A DNA stretch of 64,000 bases. It comes from Candidatus Binatia bacterium. Lineage in GTDB: Bacteria; Desulfobacterota; Binatia; UBA1149; CAITLU01. A model generated the notes under the pieces. The model did no database searches and was not told where the DNA came from. It was given only the letters and a program-made list of their open reading frames with translations. Below are positions 1-7,601 of the stretch, piece by piece (position 1 is the first letter of the stretch; each line of letters opens with the position of its first letter). The stretch lies in the NCBI GenBank assembly GCA_036493895.1, contig DASXOZ010000048.1:124001-188000 (forward strand), written 5' to 3'. The translations under genes were made by a program, and so were the position numbers.

Positions 1-84
1 GACTGGAGTTCCCCCGCTTCGCCAGGCCCAGCTGAGGCCCGGCCAGGAGTTGCTCCGGCGCCGTACGTCTCGGAGGCACTCGAA

Positions 85-135
85 ATGACAAGCGTAACTG
101 CAAGCGAAGCCCGAAAGCGCCTCTATTCCCTGCTC
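85..135 (+). pseudogene. 5' fragment of a Phd/YefM-type antitoxin gene
   Basis: An ATG at 85 with a GGAGG Shine-Dalgarno a few bases upstream starts a peptide reading MTSVTASEARKRLYSLL. This is the classic N-terminus of Phd/YefM antitoxins, which bind DNA and neutralise a RelE/YoeB-type toxin. The similarity stops after about 17 residues. The frame then runs into arginine-rich sequence that is a shadow of the next gene fragment. No toxin gene follows. I read it as an antitoxin gene cut short by recombination, or as a chimeric join. The match is short but distinctive. Confidence 0.5.
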
Positions 136-142
136 GGTCCTG

Positions 143-1282
143 ATGCTCGCCTCGACCCTGTCGGCGTGGAAGTCGATCGACGAGCGATCCTGGGCGTGGG
201 CCGGGCTTTCGCTGGTGACCGGCGTGGCCGCCGTGCAGTTCAAGCTGCCCGCGGTCGCCGCCGCGGCGCTCCCGGTCGTGATGCTCGCGACCTGCCGTGA
301 CGGCTGGGCGAGCCGTGCCGCGTATGCAGCCGCCTGCGCGGCCGGACCCGTGATGAGCTACCGCGGGCTGATGATGAGCCCGCTCGGCACGAACCTGCGC
401 GTCAACAACGCCGACGTGCAGCGCACGCCTTCGTTCGATCTCGTGCGCGACAACCTTGCGACGCTTGCCGACTCGATCCTTTCGTACATGCCCGGCGGGC
501 TCTGGCTGCTGGCGATCGCGGGAGGAGTGCTGCTCGTGCGCGCGCGGCCGCGGACGGCGCTCGTGCTGCTGGCCGCAATCGGCATCTGGAGCTTGCCGTG
601 GATCCTGATCCGCCGCTTCACGCCGTCGCGGTGGTACACGCCGACGATTCCGTTCGTCTGTGTGCTCGCCGCGTTCGCGTTGATCGCGATCCCGACGCTG
701 CTGCGCGAGCGCAACGAAGAAGCGGGAGTCGCGGCGGCAACGGTCTCTGCCATGCTCGTTGCGTATTCGCTGTTCTGCGCAGGCTGGCTCGCGGTCGCAC
801 AATCGACGGCAACGCTGAGCAAGCAGGGGGTTTCGATCACCGGCGGGGACTACCTGCAGGAGCCCGAGACGTTTCCGCGGCAGGTCGAGCACAAATCCTG
901 GCAGACCGACCGGCCTGTCGAGACGATCAACTCCGCCGTCGGTGCGATCAACATGGCCAACGAGCTGGCGATCCTCGAAGAGACCGGCCTTTCGCCCGAT
1001 CCCGACGTCGTGGTGCTGTGTTTCTACCTCAACGACTTCCAGGCGAGCTTCGGCTTCAAGGTCGGACGACTTCCGTCGTGGTTGCACGGGAGCTCGCTCG
1101 CGTGGCTGGTCCTCCGGTCGCTCGACGTTGCGCACGTCGAGCTCGAGACGAGAAGCGGCCTGCACTCCTCGTCGGTCTCGTCGCTGCGCACCGAGCTCGA
1201 CGAGCAGCTCCATCCCGCGCCGGGCGATCCGCTGAAGGACCGCCGCGCGTTCTACGATGCCAGCGCCGCCGCCGGCGGCTGA
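143..1282 (+). pseudogene. Chimera of a glycosyltransferase-like membrane protein and an SGNH-hydrolase fragment
   Basis: This open frame of 379 codons looks like two unrelated pieces. Residues 1-235 hold five or six hydrophobic segments with RRFTPSRWYTP between them, like the multi-spanning part of PMT/ArnT-type glycosyltransferases. From about residue 265 the text changes to ANELAILEETGLSPDPDVVV and CFYLNDF, typical of the interior of SGNH/GDSL-type acyl hydrolases. The N-terminal catalytic loop of the transferase, the hydrolase's GDS nucleophile block and its C-terminal catalytic block are all absent, so neither half should be functional. The join is near 905-955. The ATG at 143 lacks a convincing ribosome site. 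It may be a real deletion fusion or a misassembly. Confidence 0.5.
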
Positions 1283-1419
1283 TTCACTGGCCGGATTTCG
1301 CTGCCGGAACTGAATCCCCGCCCTCGTGGGCCGTCCCTTTCGGGTACGGGCTGGTGAAGAAACCGGGATGCCACCGCCCAAAGTGCGTGGTACAGTCACC
1401 CGCTCGAGGAGGATCGTGG

Positions 1420-2148
1420 ATGTTCCGTTTCGCAGTATTACTGTCGATTGCCTGGCTGCTGCCGGCCCCCCACCTTGCGGTGGCGGCGCCGGACAAGTCG
1501 TGCGTGTTCACGGTTTCGATGACTTCGGGAACGGACGTCAACAACCTCGACTTCGTCGTCAATTACGCCAACTCGGACTCCATCATCGAAGGGACGACGA
1601 CGCGTCCGCTGTGCGTCAACGCGCTCAACGGTCGCGCCTTTGCTGCCTTCCACGACGACGAGGCGGGTCACCTGTCGGTCGCGACGATCCGCCTGACGCA
1701 TTTCTCGGCTCCGGTGGATCTCGCCGCATGTGAGATCCTGTATGACTCGAGTGCGCCGGACCCCGGCCTGTTCTCGGTGCAGGTGAGCAACGCGGGCCGC
1801 GACGGCGACGACAACAACGTCGATCCGACCCCGACCGTGGTGGTTACCCGGGTCGATTGTCCCGGCACGCTTCCGACCCCCACGACCACGACGACTACCG
1901 AAGAGCCGACCACCACCACGACGACGCTTCCGTCCAGCGGTGGCCGCTGCGGGTTCCCCAACAGCGGCGGCACCACCCCGACGGCAAGCGATGCGCTGTT
2001 CGCGCTGAAGGCCGCCGTGGGGGCTTCCAACTGCAACCTCTGCGTCTGCGACGTCAATTCGAGCGGGGCGGTGGGAGCCAGTGACGCCCTGGCCATTCTC
2101 AGGACCGCCGTGGGCATCGACACCGCACTCGACTGCCCGGCGTGCTGA
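1420..2148 (+). CDS. Secreted protein with Thr-rich linker and dockerin-like repeats
   Basis: The 242-residue product starts at an ATG preceded by GAGGAGG. It has a signal peptide (about residues 1-23, ending AVAA), then a beta-rich domain of about 120 residues that resembles a cohesin-like or generic extracellular fold. A linker of TTTTTT and EEP follows, then a Cys-containing tail. The tail carries two SDAL motifs (TASDALFALKAAVG and DVNSSGAVGASDALAILRT). The second has the DxNxxG calcium loop of type I dockerins. The same kind of motif ends the N-terminal part of the protein at 61382. I infer an exported calcium-binding surface protein. No partner is identifiable and the function is unknown. 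Confidence 0.75.
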   Translation: MFRFAVLLSIAWLLPAPHLAVAAPDKSCVFTVSMTSGTDVNNLDFVVNYANSDSIIEGTTTRPLCVNALNGRAFAAFHDDEAGHLSVATIRLTHFSAPVDLAACEILYDSSAPDPGLFSVQVSNAGRDGDDNNVDPTPTVVVTRVDCPGTLPTPTTTTTTEEPTTTTTTLPSSGGRCGFPNSGGTTPTASDALFALKAAVGASNCNLCVCDVNSSGAVGASDALAILRTAVGIDTALDCPAC

Positions 2149-2342
2149 ACTACCGTAAGTCCACGCAGTACCGACGTATCGCGATGTTGCGATGCCCGGC
2201 TCCGGCGGCCCGCGGGCTGGCCTGCCCGGGCCTCGCACGCGTATGCCGCCCCGGCTCCCGCTCTTCCGTGAAGCCGGCGATTTTCGTAAGAACGGCGTAA
2301 CCGGAGCCCCGGCCCGGCGTCTGACCTCGCGACTGCGCCCAT

Positions 2343-2404
2343 CCAGCCGGCTTCGGGATACCGAAGCCGCAACCCAGCCGGCTCCGGAATACCGAAGCCG
2401 CAAC
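2343..2404 (+). repeat. Tandem 31-bp repeat, each copy holding a hairpin, just upstream of bufA
   Basis: Two adjacent 31-bp units (2343-2373 and 2374-2404) differ at only two positions. Each contains an inverted repeat: CGGCTTCGG and CCGAAGCCG around a 4-base loop, perfect in the first copy and with one mismatch in the second. The second unit ends just before the AGAAGGAGA ribosome site of the bufferin precursor. It could be a double operator or a pair of hairpins in the leader RNA. Confidence 0.75.
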
Positions 2405-2418
2405 AGAAGGAGACGGAA

Positions 2419-2697
2419 ATGACGAAGAGGAACAGGACCCTGATGACGGCTGCTCTCGGAGGGCTGATGCTCGCGGCAACGATCTCGGCGGCTTCGGCCG
2501 ATGAGAAGAAGGCCGCGGATGCGCCGAAGGATGCCAAGACCGGGCAGTGCCACGGCGTGAACTCGTGCAAGGGAACCGGAGCGTGCAACACCGCCACCAA
2601 CAGCTGCGCCGGCAAGAACTCGTGCAAGGGCCAGGGCTGGGTCAAGTCGACCAAGGCCGACTGCGATGCCAAGGGCGGCAAGTTCACCGACAAGTAA
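2419..2697 (+). CDS. bufA: BufA2-like bufferin precursor (copper-buffering RiPP)
   Basis: A 92-residue protein with a strong AGAAGGAGA ribosome site, a Sec-type signal peptide (about residues 1-27, ending ASADE) and a Cys-rich core. The cysteines fall at residues 44, 50, 56, 63, 69 and 82, with the pattern CHGVNSC, then SCAGKNSCKGQGW. This is the layout of BufA2-type precursors of bufferins: periplasmic RiPPs whose core cysteines are converted by a DUF692 iron oxidase and which bind copper. The next two genes are exactly that enzyme and its DUF2063 partner, which makes the assignment firm by context. A DoxX-type BufD and a DUF2282 BufA1 are not present. The upstream tandem palindrome may control it. 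Confidence 0.85.
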   Translation: MTKRNRTLMTAALGGLMLAATISAASADEKKAADAPKDAKTGQCHGVNSCKGTGACNTATNSCAGKNSCKGQGWVKSTKADCDAKGGKFTDK

Positions 2698-2704
2698 GCC
2701 GAAC

Positions 2705-3595
2705 GTGATCCCGCCGTCAGGGAATCCGGTAGGCGTCGGTCTTCGCGCCGAGCACTATCCGCATCTCCTCGAGAGGCCTCGAACCACGGTCGCGTGGTTC
2801 GAGGCCATCTCGGAAAACTACATGGACACGGCCGGACGGCCGCTGTCGATTCTCGAAACAGTTCGCCTCGACCATCCGGTGGCGCTGCACGGCGTCTCGC
2901 TGTCGATCGGTTACAGGCCCGATCCATCGGACAGCGCGCGGCGCGACGCGCTGGCCGCGCTGCGCACGCGCTATCTCGAGCGCCTCGGCGCGCTGATCGA
3001 GAGGATCGAGCCGTTTCTCGTTTCCGATCACCTTTGCTGGACCGGAGTGCCGGGAGGAAACGTGCACGATCTGCTCCCCGTGCCGTTCACCTCCGAAGCC
3101 CTGGCGTGGATCGTCCAGCAGGTCGAGTTCGTGCAGGAAACCCTCGGCCGCCGCATCGTGCTCGAGAACGTCTCGAGCTATCTGACTTGGTCCGCGTCGA
3201 CGATGCGCGAGGAAGAGTTCCTTGCGGAAGTCTCGCGTCGCTCGGGTTGCGCTGTCCTGCTCGACGTCAACAACGTCTACGTGAGCGCCCGCAACCACGG
3301 TTTCGACGCGCGCAGTTACCTGGATGCGATCCCGGCCGCGAGCGTCGCGCAGATCCATCTCGCCGGCCACACCGACATGGGCACACACCTGTTCGACACG
3401 CACTCGGCGCCGGTGTGCGACGACGTCTGGGCGCTGTTCGAGCACACGATCGCGCGCATGCCCGGCGTTCCGGTGCTGATCGAATGGGACGCCGACATTC
3501 CTGCTTACGAAAGGCTGGAGGCCGAGGCGGCAACGGCCGATGCCGTCGCGCGCCGCGCTCGCGCAGGCGCGGCGGCAAAGGACGCAGCGGCATGA
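2705..3595 (+). CDS. bufB: BufB-type multinuclear non-heme iron oxidase (MNIO, DUF692)
   Basis: TIM-barrel enzyme of the DUF692/MNIO family, about 296 residues. Family metal-site blocks appear in order: GVGLRAEHY, WFEAISENYM, LHGVSLSIG, SDHLCW, VLENVSSYL, LLDVNNVYVSARNHG, IHLAGH, DTHSAPV and LIEWD. These supply the His, Asp and Glu ligands of the iron cluster. The family oxidises precursor cysteines to heterocycles, and here the substrate should be the adjacent BufA. I prefer the GTG at 2705, eight bases after the bufA stop. An in-frame ATG at 2666 would overlap bufA. The TGA stop lies inside ATGA, the first step of the triplicated junction leading to bufC. Confidence 0.88.
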   Translation: MIPPSGNPVGVGLRAEHYPHLLERPRTTVAWFEAISENYMDTAGRPLSILETVRLDHPVALHGVSLSIGYRPDPSDSARRDALAALRTRYLERLGALIERIEPFLVSDHLCWTGVPGGNVHDLLPVPFTSEALAWIVQQVEFVQETLGRRIVLENVSSYLTWSASTMREEEFLAEVSRRSGCAVLLDVNNVYVSARNHGFDARSYLDAIPAASVAQIHLAGHTDMGTHLFDTHSAPVCDDVWALFEHTIARMPGVPVLIEWDADIPAYERLEAEAATADAVARRARAGAAAKDAAA

Positions 3596-3658
3596 ACTCC
3601 GCGGCAAGGAATGCAGCGGCATGAACTCCGCGGCAAGGAATGTCCCGGCATGAGCGCG
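3572..3658 (+). repeat. Triplicated 29-bp bufB/bufC junction with ATGA ladder
   Basis: Three tandem 29-bp copies lie at 3572-3600, 3601-3629 and 3630-3658. Each carries GGCAA(A)GGA as a ribosome site and a CATGA overlap. The bufB stop is in copy 1. The ATG at 3592 opens a 10-codon frame that ends on the ATGA of copy 2, whose ATG at 3621 opens another 10-codon frame ending on the ATGA at 3650, which is the bufC start. Because 29 is not a multiple of three, each step is in a new frame. Confidence 0.85.
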
Positions 3659-4438
3659 CCGCACGCTCTGGCATCGGTCCAGTCGGCGCTGGCCTCGGCG
3701 CTGACGGCTCCGGAAACGTCGTGGGCCGAGGATCTGCTCGCCGGCGTCGTTCCCGGAGGCACCCTGGATGCTGCCGGTGCGCTCGCCGTATATCGCGACG
3801 GGTATTTCTGGAGGCTCACCGAGCAGCTCGGCGAGACGTACCAGACCATCTGGCGGGCCCTCGGTGACGAGGGTTTCCACGCACTGTGCCGCGCGTACAT
3901 CGCCGCGCACCGCTCGTCGTCGTACAACCTTTCCGACTACGGCCGGGATTTCGGCGATTTCCTCGAAGGAAGGCCGGAGACGGCCGACGCGTTGTTTCTT
4001 CCCGAGCTCGCGCGCCTCGAGCGCACGTTCCACGACGTGTTCCACTCGCCGGCCCACTGCGGAATGGATGCGGCGGCACTGGCCGCACTCGGCGATCTTT
4101 CAGGCGTGCGCTTCGAGCTCGGTCCCTCGGTGAGGCTGCTGGCGTCGAAGCGGGCGGTGCACGGGCTCTTCCTTCACCGCGAAGACGAGGAAGCGCCGGA
4201 CGTGGAGCTGGAGCGCCCCCAGTGGCTGCTGATGTTCAAGCAGGACACCGAAGTGCGGGTGCACGAGATCGATGCCGCCGGTCACGACGTGATCGCGGCG
4301 CTCGCGCGAGGCGAGGCGGTGGACGAGGCGCTCGGGGCTGCTGCGGCGCGCTTCGAATCGTTCGGCTCCGAAGAGGCAAGCGGCCTTTTCGAGACCATCG
4401 CCCTTTGCGGGATCGTAGCCCGCGTGCGGCGGTCGTAA
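3650..4438 (+). CDS. bufC: BufC-type DUF2063 partner of the MNIO enzyme
   Basis: A 262-residue protein with the DUF2063 N-terminal helical domain. It includes a hallmark stretch around YRDGYFWRLTEQLGETYQ and, further on, YNLSDYGRDFGDFL and FLPELARLERTFHDVF. The C-terminal half (LLMFKQDTEVRVHEID) is the usual small domain that cups the peptide substrate. In known bufferin and related MNIO systems this protein binds the precursor and delivers it to the DUF692 enzyme, and both are adjacent here. The ATG at 3650 is favoured because it starts the recognisable domain and follows AAGGA. An in-frame ATG at 3611 would add 13 repeat-derived residues. Confidence 0.85.
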   Translation: MSAPHALASVQSALASALTAPETSWAEDLLAGVVPGGTLDAAGALAVYRDGYFWRLTEQLGETYQTIWRALGDEGFHALCRAYIAAHRSSSYNLSDYGRDFGDFLEGRPETADALFLPELARLERTFHDVFHSPAHCGMDAAALAALGDLSGVRFELGPSVRLLASKRAVHGLFLHREDEEAPDVELERPQWLLMFKQDTEVRVHEIDAAGHDVIAALARGEAVDEALGAAAARFESFGSEEASGLFETIALCGIVARVRRS

Positions 4439-4497
4439 CGGGTCCGGCGCGGCGCGTTTTGGGCCCCGGATTGGAGCGAGGCGGCCGGGCTGCTACC

Positions 4498-5163
4498 GTG
4501 GCCGCCAGGTCGCGGCCGTTGATCCCTCTTCCCGAAAGAATCCGAATCTTCCCGCTGAGCGAGGTCGTGCTGTTCCCGGACACGCTGCTGCCGCTGCACA
4601 TCTTCGAGCCGCGCTACCGCCGGATGCTCGCCGACGCGCTCGACGGCGACCGCACGATCGGCATGGTGCTCGTCAAGGATCCCGACGCGACGCCGGCGCC
4701 GAGCGTCTACCCGGTCGGTTGCGCCGGCACGATCGTCGAGCACAAGCCGTTTGCCGACGGCCGTTCGCTCGTCGTCCTGCGCGGCACCGTCAAGTTCCGC
4801 ATTCGCCGTGAAATCGATTCGTCCGAGCCGTACCGCATCGTCGAGGCCCAGGCCCTGTACGAAGGTCCGCCGCCGATGGACAAGGTGCGAGGCTGGCGCG
4901 ACGAGCTGCACGAGTGCGTGCGCGAGCTCGTGCAGGCAGCGTCCGGCGAGCAGGACACCGTCGAGAAGCTGTTCGAGAAAGTCGATCTCCTCGCGATGAC
5001 GAACGCCCTTGCAGCCAGCCTTCCGCTGGACGTGCTCGAGAAGCAGAGCCTTCTCGAATGCCCGACCGTCGAGGACAGGGAACGTCGGCTGGCCGAGTTC
5101 CTGCGCTTCAAGACTGCCGAGGCAAGGCTCGGGATGGACGCATCTCGCGCGGTCGACTCCTAG
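4498..5163 (+). CDS. Lon N-terminal (LON substrate-binding) domain protein
   Basis: About 221 residues. The opening RIFPLSEVVLFPDTLLPLHI, then FEPRYRRMLADAL and the later GCAGTIVEH, are the PUA-like LON N-terminal domain found in Lon protease and in stand-alone proteins. A helical tail (DELHECVRELVQ to FLRFKTAEARLG) follows. There is no ATPase or protease domain, so it is probably an adaptor or substrate-recognition protein. I choose the GTG at 4498, with GGAGCGAG upstream; a TTG at 4519 is a possible alternative. The frame stays open far upstream, but that part is a shadow of bufC. The gene points the same way as the HAD gene 63 bases downstream. Confidence 0.75.
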   Translation: MAARSRPLIPLPERIRIFPLSEVVLFPDTLLPLHIFEPRYRRMLADALDGDRTIGMVLVKDPDATPAPSVYPVGCAGTIVEHKPFADGRSLVVLRGTVKFRIRREIDSSEPYRIVEAQALYEGPPPMDKVRGWRDELHECVRELVQAASGEQDTVEKLFEKVDLLAMTNALAASLPLDVLEKQSLLECPTVEDRERRLAEFLRFKTAEARLGMDASRAVDS

Positions 5164-5226
5164 GACGCGCGCTGCCATTGTGCCGGACCCCGTCCGGCTG
5201 GTTCCCGCTTCCACGAGGATTCTGCA

Positions 5227-5892
5227 TTGAAACTTCCCCGTCCCGCCCGAGGAGTGATCTTCGACCTCGACGGAGTGCTGCTGGACACCGAGCACTTCTA
5301 CACCGAAGTCACCGACGAGATCTGCCGGCAGTACGGCAAGCGCTTCGAGTGGTCCGTCAAGAAACACATGATCGGGCGCCCTTCGCTCGAGTCGGCTCGA
5401 TATCTCGTCGAGACCCTGTCGCTGCCGATCTCGCCGGAGGAGTACCTCGCGCGGCGCGCGGTGCGGCTGGACGAGCTGTTCCCGCTGTCGGATGAAGTTC
5501 CCGGCGCCGAGGCGCTGACGCGCGCGCTCGCATCGCGCGGCGTGCCGATCGCGGTGGCCACCAGCAGTGAAAAGCACCTGTTCGAGAGCAAGACGAGCCG
5601 GCATGGCGAGTGGTTCTCGCTGTTCGATGCCGTGGTCGTCGGCGACGATCCGCGCGTGAAAAAGGGCAAACCGGCGCCGGACGTATTCCTGGTCGCGGCC
5701 GCCGAGCTCGGAGTCGCGCCCGCCGATTGCGTGGTATTCGAGGATGCGCCGGCCGGCCTGGCGGCCGCGCACGCAGCCGGAATGCAGGTCGTGGCAATTC
5801 CCGACCGGGCGATGGACCGCGCCCCTTACAAAACCGCCGACCTGGTGATCAACGCCTACGCCAACATCACCCCGGAAGACCTCGGCCTTTAG
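5227..5892 (+). CDS. HAD-IA family phosphatase (beta-phosphoglucomutase-like)
   Basis: A 221-residue HAD hydrolase starting at TTG after a GAGG site. Motif I is IFDLDGVLLDTE with the nucleophile Asp13 and the acid/base Asp15. Motif II is VATSSEK, motif III the lysine of KKGKPAPDVF, and motif IV VVFEDAPAGLAAAHAAGM. The helical cap between them (EWSVKKHMIGRPSLESARYL) is of the C1 type seen in beta-phosphoglucomutase and pseudouridine-5'-phosphatase-like enzymes. The substrate cannot be read from the sequence. It should be a cytosolic phosphatase or phosphomutase acting on a small phosphorylated metabolite. A 21-bp repeat array follows the stop. Confidence 0.8.
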   Translation: MKLPRPARGVIFDLDGVLLDTEHFYTEVTDEICRQYGKRFEWSVKKHMIGRPSLESARYLVETLSLPISPEEYLARRAVRLDELFPLSDEVPGAEALTRALASRGVPIAVATSSEKHLFESKTSRHGEWFSLFDAVVVGDDPRVKKGKPAPDVFLVAAAELGVAPADCVVFEDAPAGLAAAHAAGMQVVAIPDRAMDRAPYKTADLVINAYANITPEDLGL

Positions 5893-5904
5893 TTCATTGT
5901 GTGT

Positions 5905-6025
5905 AATGGGGTCAGGCACCAGGCGAATGGGGTCAGGCACCAGCGGAATGGGGTCAGGCACCAGCGGAATGGGGTCAGGCACTGGCGAATGGGGTCAGGC
6001 ACCAGGCGAATGGGGTCAGGCACCA
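5905..6025. repeat. Six tandem copies of a 21-bp GGGGTCAGGCACC repeat
   Basis: Units of 20-21 bp, each beginning AATGGGGTCAGGCAC, repeat six times between the convergent HAD and OsmC genes. The same core appears once as an inverted pair at 40831-40864, also between convergent genes. The units abut without unique spacers, so it is not CRISPR. It looks like an expanded dispersed intergenic palindrome half. Confidence 0.85.
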
Positions 6026-6051
6026 ACCGCACCAACCGCAGGCACCAGCCG

Positions 6052-6459
6052 TTACGCCCACTCGAACCTCACCGGCACGTCGATCGCCGGAAGGATGCTG
6101 AGCCGCACCGGACAGGTGTGGGCCGCCTGCTCCAGCGCCTTTCGTGCTTCGTCGTCGAGGGCGCCCGGTGCGTGCACGTCGACCGAGAGGCTGCGTATGC
6201 GGCGGGGCCCCTCGCTCGTCATCTCCTTGGCGATCGTCATCGTCGTACCGTCGATGTTCCAGCCGTTGCGATCGGCGACGATGCCCATGATCGTCGCCAT
6301 GCAGGTGCCGAGCGCCGTGGCCACCAGATCGGTCGGCGAGAACGATTCGCCGCGACCGTGGTTGTCGACCGGCGCGTCGGTCGCGAGATCCCGTCCCGAC
6401 GGCCCGTGCACGGCGTGACAGCGAAGGCCCCCCTCGTACTGGATGTCGATGCGTACCAT
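6052..6459 (-). CDS. OsmC/Ohr-family protein
   Basis: A 135-residue protein with the OsmC fold. A short N-terminal strand region (VRIDIQYEGGLRCHAVHG) is followed by SPTDLVATALGTCMATIMG with the peroxidatic Cys, and by AAHTCPVRLSI with the second Cys. OsmC-like proteins reduce organic hydroperoxides using these two thiols. The ATG at 6459 lies two bases after the stop of the upstream racemase gene, so the two are probably co-transcribed. This fits protection from lipid peroxides next to acyl-CoA metabolism, though that link is inference. It could instead be a YhfA-like member of unknown substrate. Confidence 0.85.
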   Translation of the reverse strand: MVRIDIQYEGGLRCHAVHGPSGRDLATDAPVDNHGRGESFSPTDLVATALGTCMATIMGIVADRNGWNIDGTTMTIAKEMTSEGPRRIRSLSVDVHAPGALDDEARKALEQAAHTCPVRLSILPAIDVPVRFEWA

Positions 6460-6461
6460 GG

Positions 6462-7601
6462 CTATCCCACCGCGCCCGCGCCGCGCAGCTCGGCGATGCG
6501 CTCGGGTGTCATTCCCGCTTCTGCCAGTACGGCATCGGTATCGGTGCCGTTGATCGGTGCACTTGCAACGGCGCGTCCCGGCGTGCGCGACAGCCGCGGC
6601 GCCGGCGCCGGCATCGCGTGGCCACCGACTCCGTCGACGAACACCTGCCTTGCGGCGTTGGCCGGGTGCCTTGCCGCTTCGTCGAGCCCGAGCACCGGCG
6701 CGACGCAGGCGTCGGTGCCGTCGAAGATCACGCTCCACTGCTCGCGCGTCTTGTTCGCGAACGTCTTCGCGAACAGCTCGCGCATCTCGATCCACTTCGA
6801 ACGATCCATCTGGTGGGGAAGGCTGTCGCCGTCGAGGCCGAGGCCTTCGAGCAGCTTCGCGTAGAACTGGGGTTCGATCGCTCCGACCGCCATGTATTCG
6901 CCGTCGCCGGTCCGGTACGTGTCGTAAAAGGGCGCGCCGCTGTCGAGCATGTTCGTGCCGCGTTCCTTCGACCACAAGCCGGCACGAAAGAATCCGTAGA
7001 GGAAAGAGCTCAGGTGCGCGGCGCCGTCGACCATCGCGGCATCGACCACCTGGCCCTTGCCGGAGACGTTGCGTTCGAAAAGCGCGAGCACGATGCCGAG
7101 CGCGCACAGCATCCCGCCCCCCGCGAAATCGCCGAGCAGGTTGACCGGCGCGAGCGGCTTCTCCCCCTTGCGGCCGAGCAGGCTGAGCGCACCGGAAATC
7201 GCGATGTAGTCGATGTCGTGGCCGGCCATCGACGCGTACGGCCCGCTCTGCCCCCAGCCGGTCAGCCGCGCGTAGACCAGGCGCGGATTGCGCGCGAGCG
7301 CGACGTCGGGTCCGGCCCCCAGCTTCTCCATGACGCCGGGCCGGAACGGCTCGAGCAGCACGTCGGCGCCTTCGACCAGCGCCAGCAGGGCCTCCACTCC
7401 GCGCGGGTCCTTCATGTTGATCCCGATCGAGCGCTTGCCCCTGGCAAGGAAATCCCGCGTAGGGTCGGGACGCGAGCCCGAGGTGGGGCTGCGATCGACG
7501 CGGATCACGTCGGCGCCGAAATCGGCCAGGATCATGCCGGCATACGGCGCCGGGGCCAGGCCTGCCATTTCGATGACGCGGACGGAGGACAGTGGTCCCA
7601 T
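6462..7601 (-). CDS. CaiB/BaiF family protein, probable alpha-methylacyl-CoA racemase
   Basis: A 379-residue family III CoA-transferase-fold protein. It begins LSSVRVIEMAGLAPAPYAGM and continues with DFGADVIRVDR, the CoA-binding LTGWGQSGPYASMAGHDIDY (with the His/Asp pair used by racemases), SGAPFYDTYRTGDGEYMAVG and EPQFYAKLLEGLGL. The SGAPFYDTY and GHDIDY blocks favour alpha-methylacyl-CoA racemase, which interconverts (2R) and (2S) methyl-branched acyl-CoAs before beta-oxidation, over a true CoA-transferase. The ATG at 7601 has GAGG upstream. It forms a two-gene unit with osmC and is divergent from the large Cys-rich gene. Confidence 0.85.
   Translation of the reverse strand: MGPLSSVRVIEMAGLAPAPYAGMILADFGADVIRVDRSPTSGSRPDPTRDFLARGKRSIGINMKDPRGVEALLALVEGADVLLEPFRPGVMEKLGAGPDVALARNPRLVYARLTGWGQSGPYASMAGHDIDYIAISGALSLLGRKGEKPLAPVNLLGDFAGGGMLCALGIVLALFERNVSGKGQVVDAAMVDGAAHLSSFLYGFFRAGLWSKERGTNMLDSGAPFYDTYRTGDGEYMAVGAIEPQFYAKLLEGLGLDGDSLPHQMDRSKWIEMRELFAKTFANKTREQWSVIFDGTDACVAPVLGLDEAARHPANAARQVFVDGVGGHAMPAPAPRLSRTPGRAVASAPINGTDTDAVLAEAGMTPERIAELRGAGAVG

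Noticed and set aside
5905-6025. Possible CRISPR array
   Set aside because: The repeats abut with no unique spacers of typical size and no cas genes are present.
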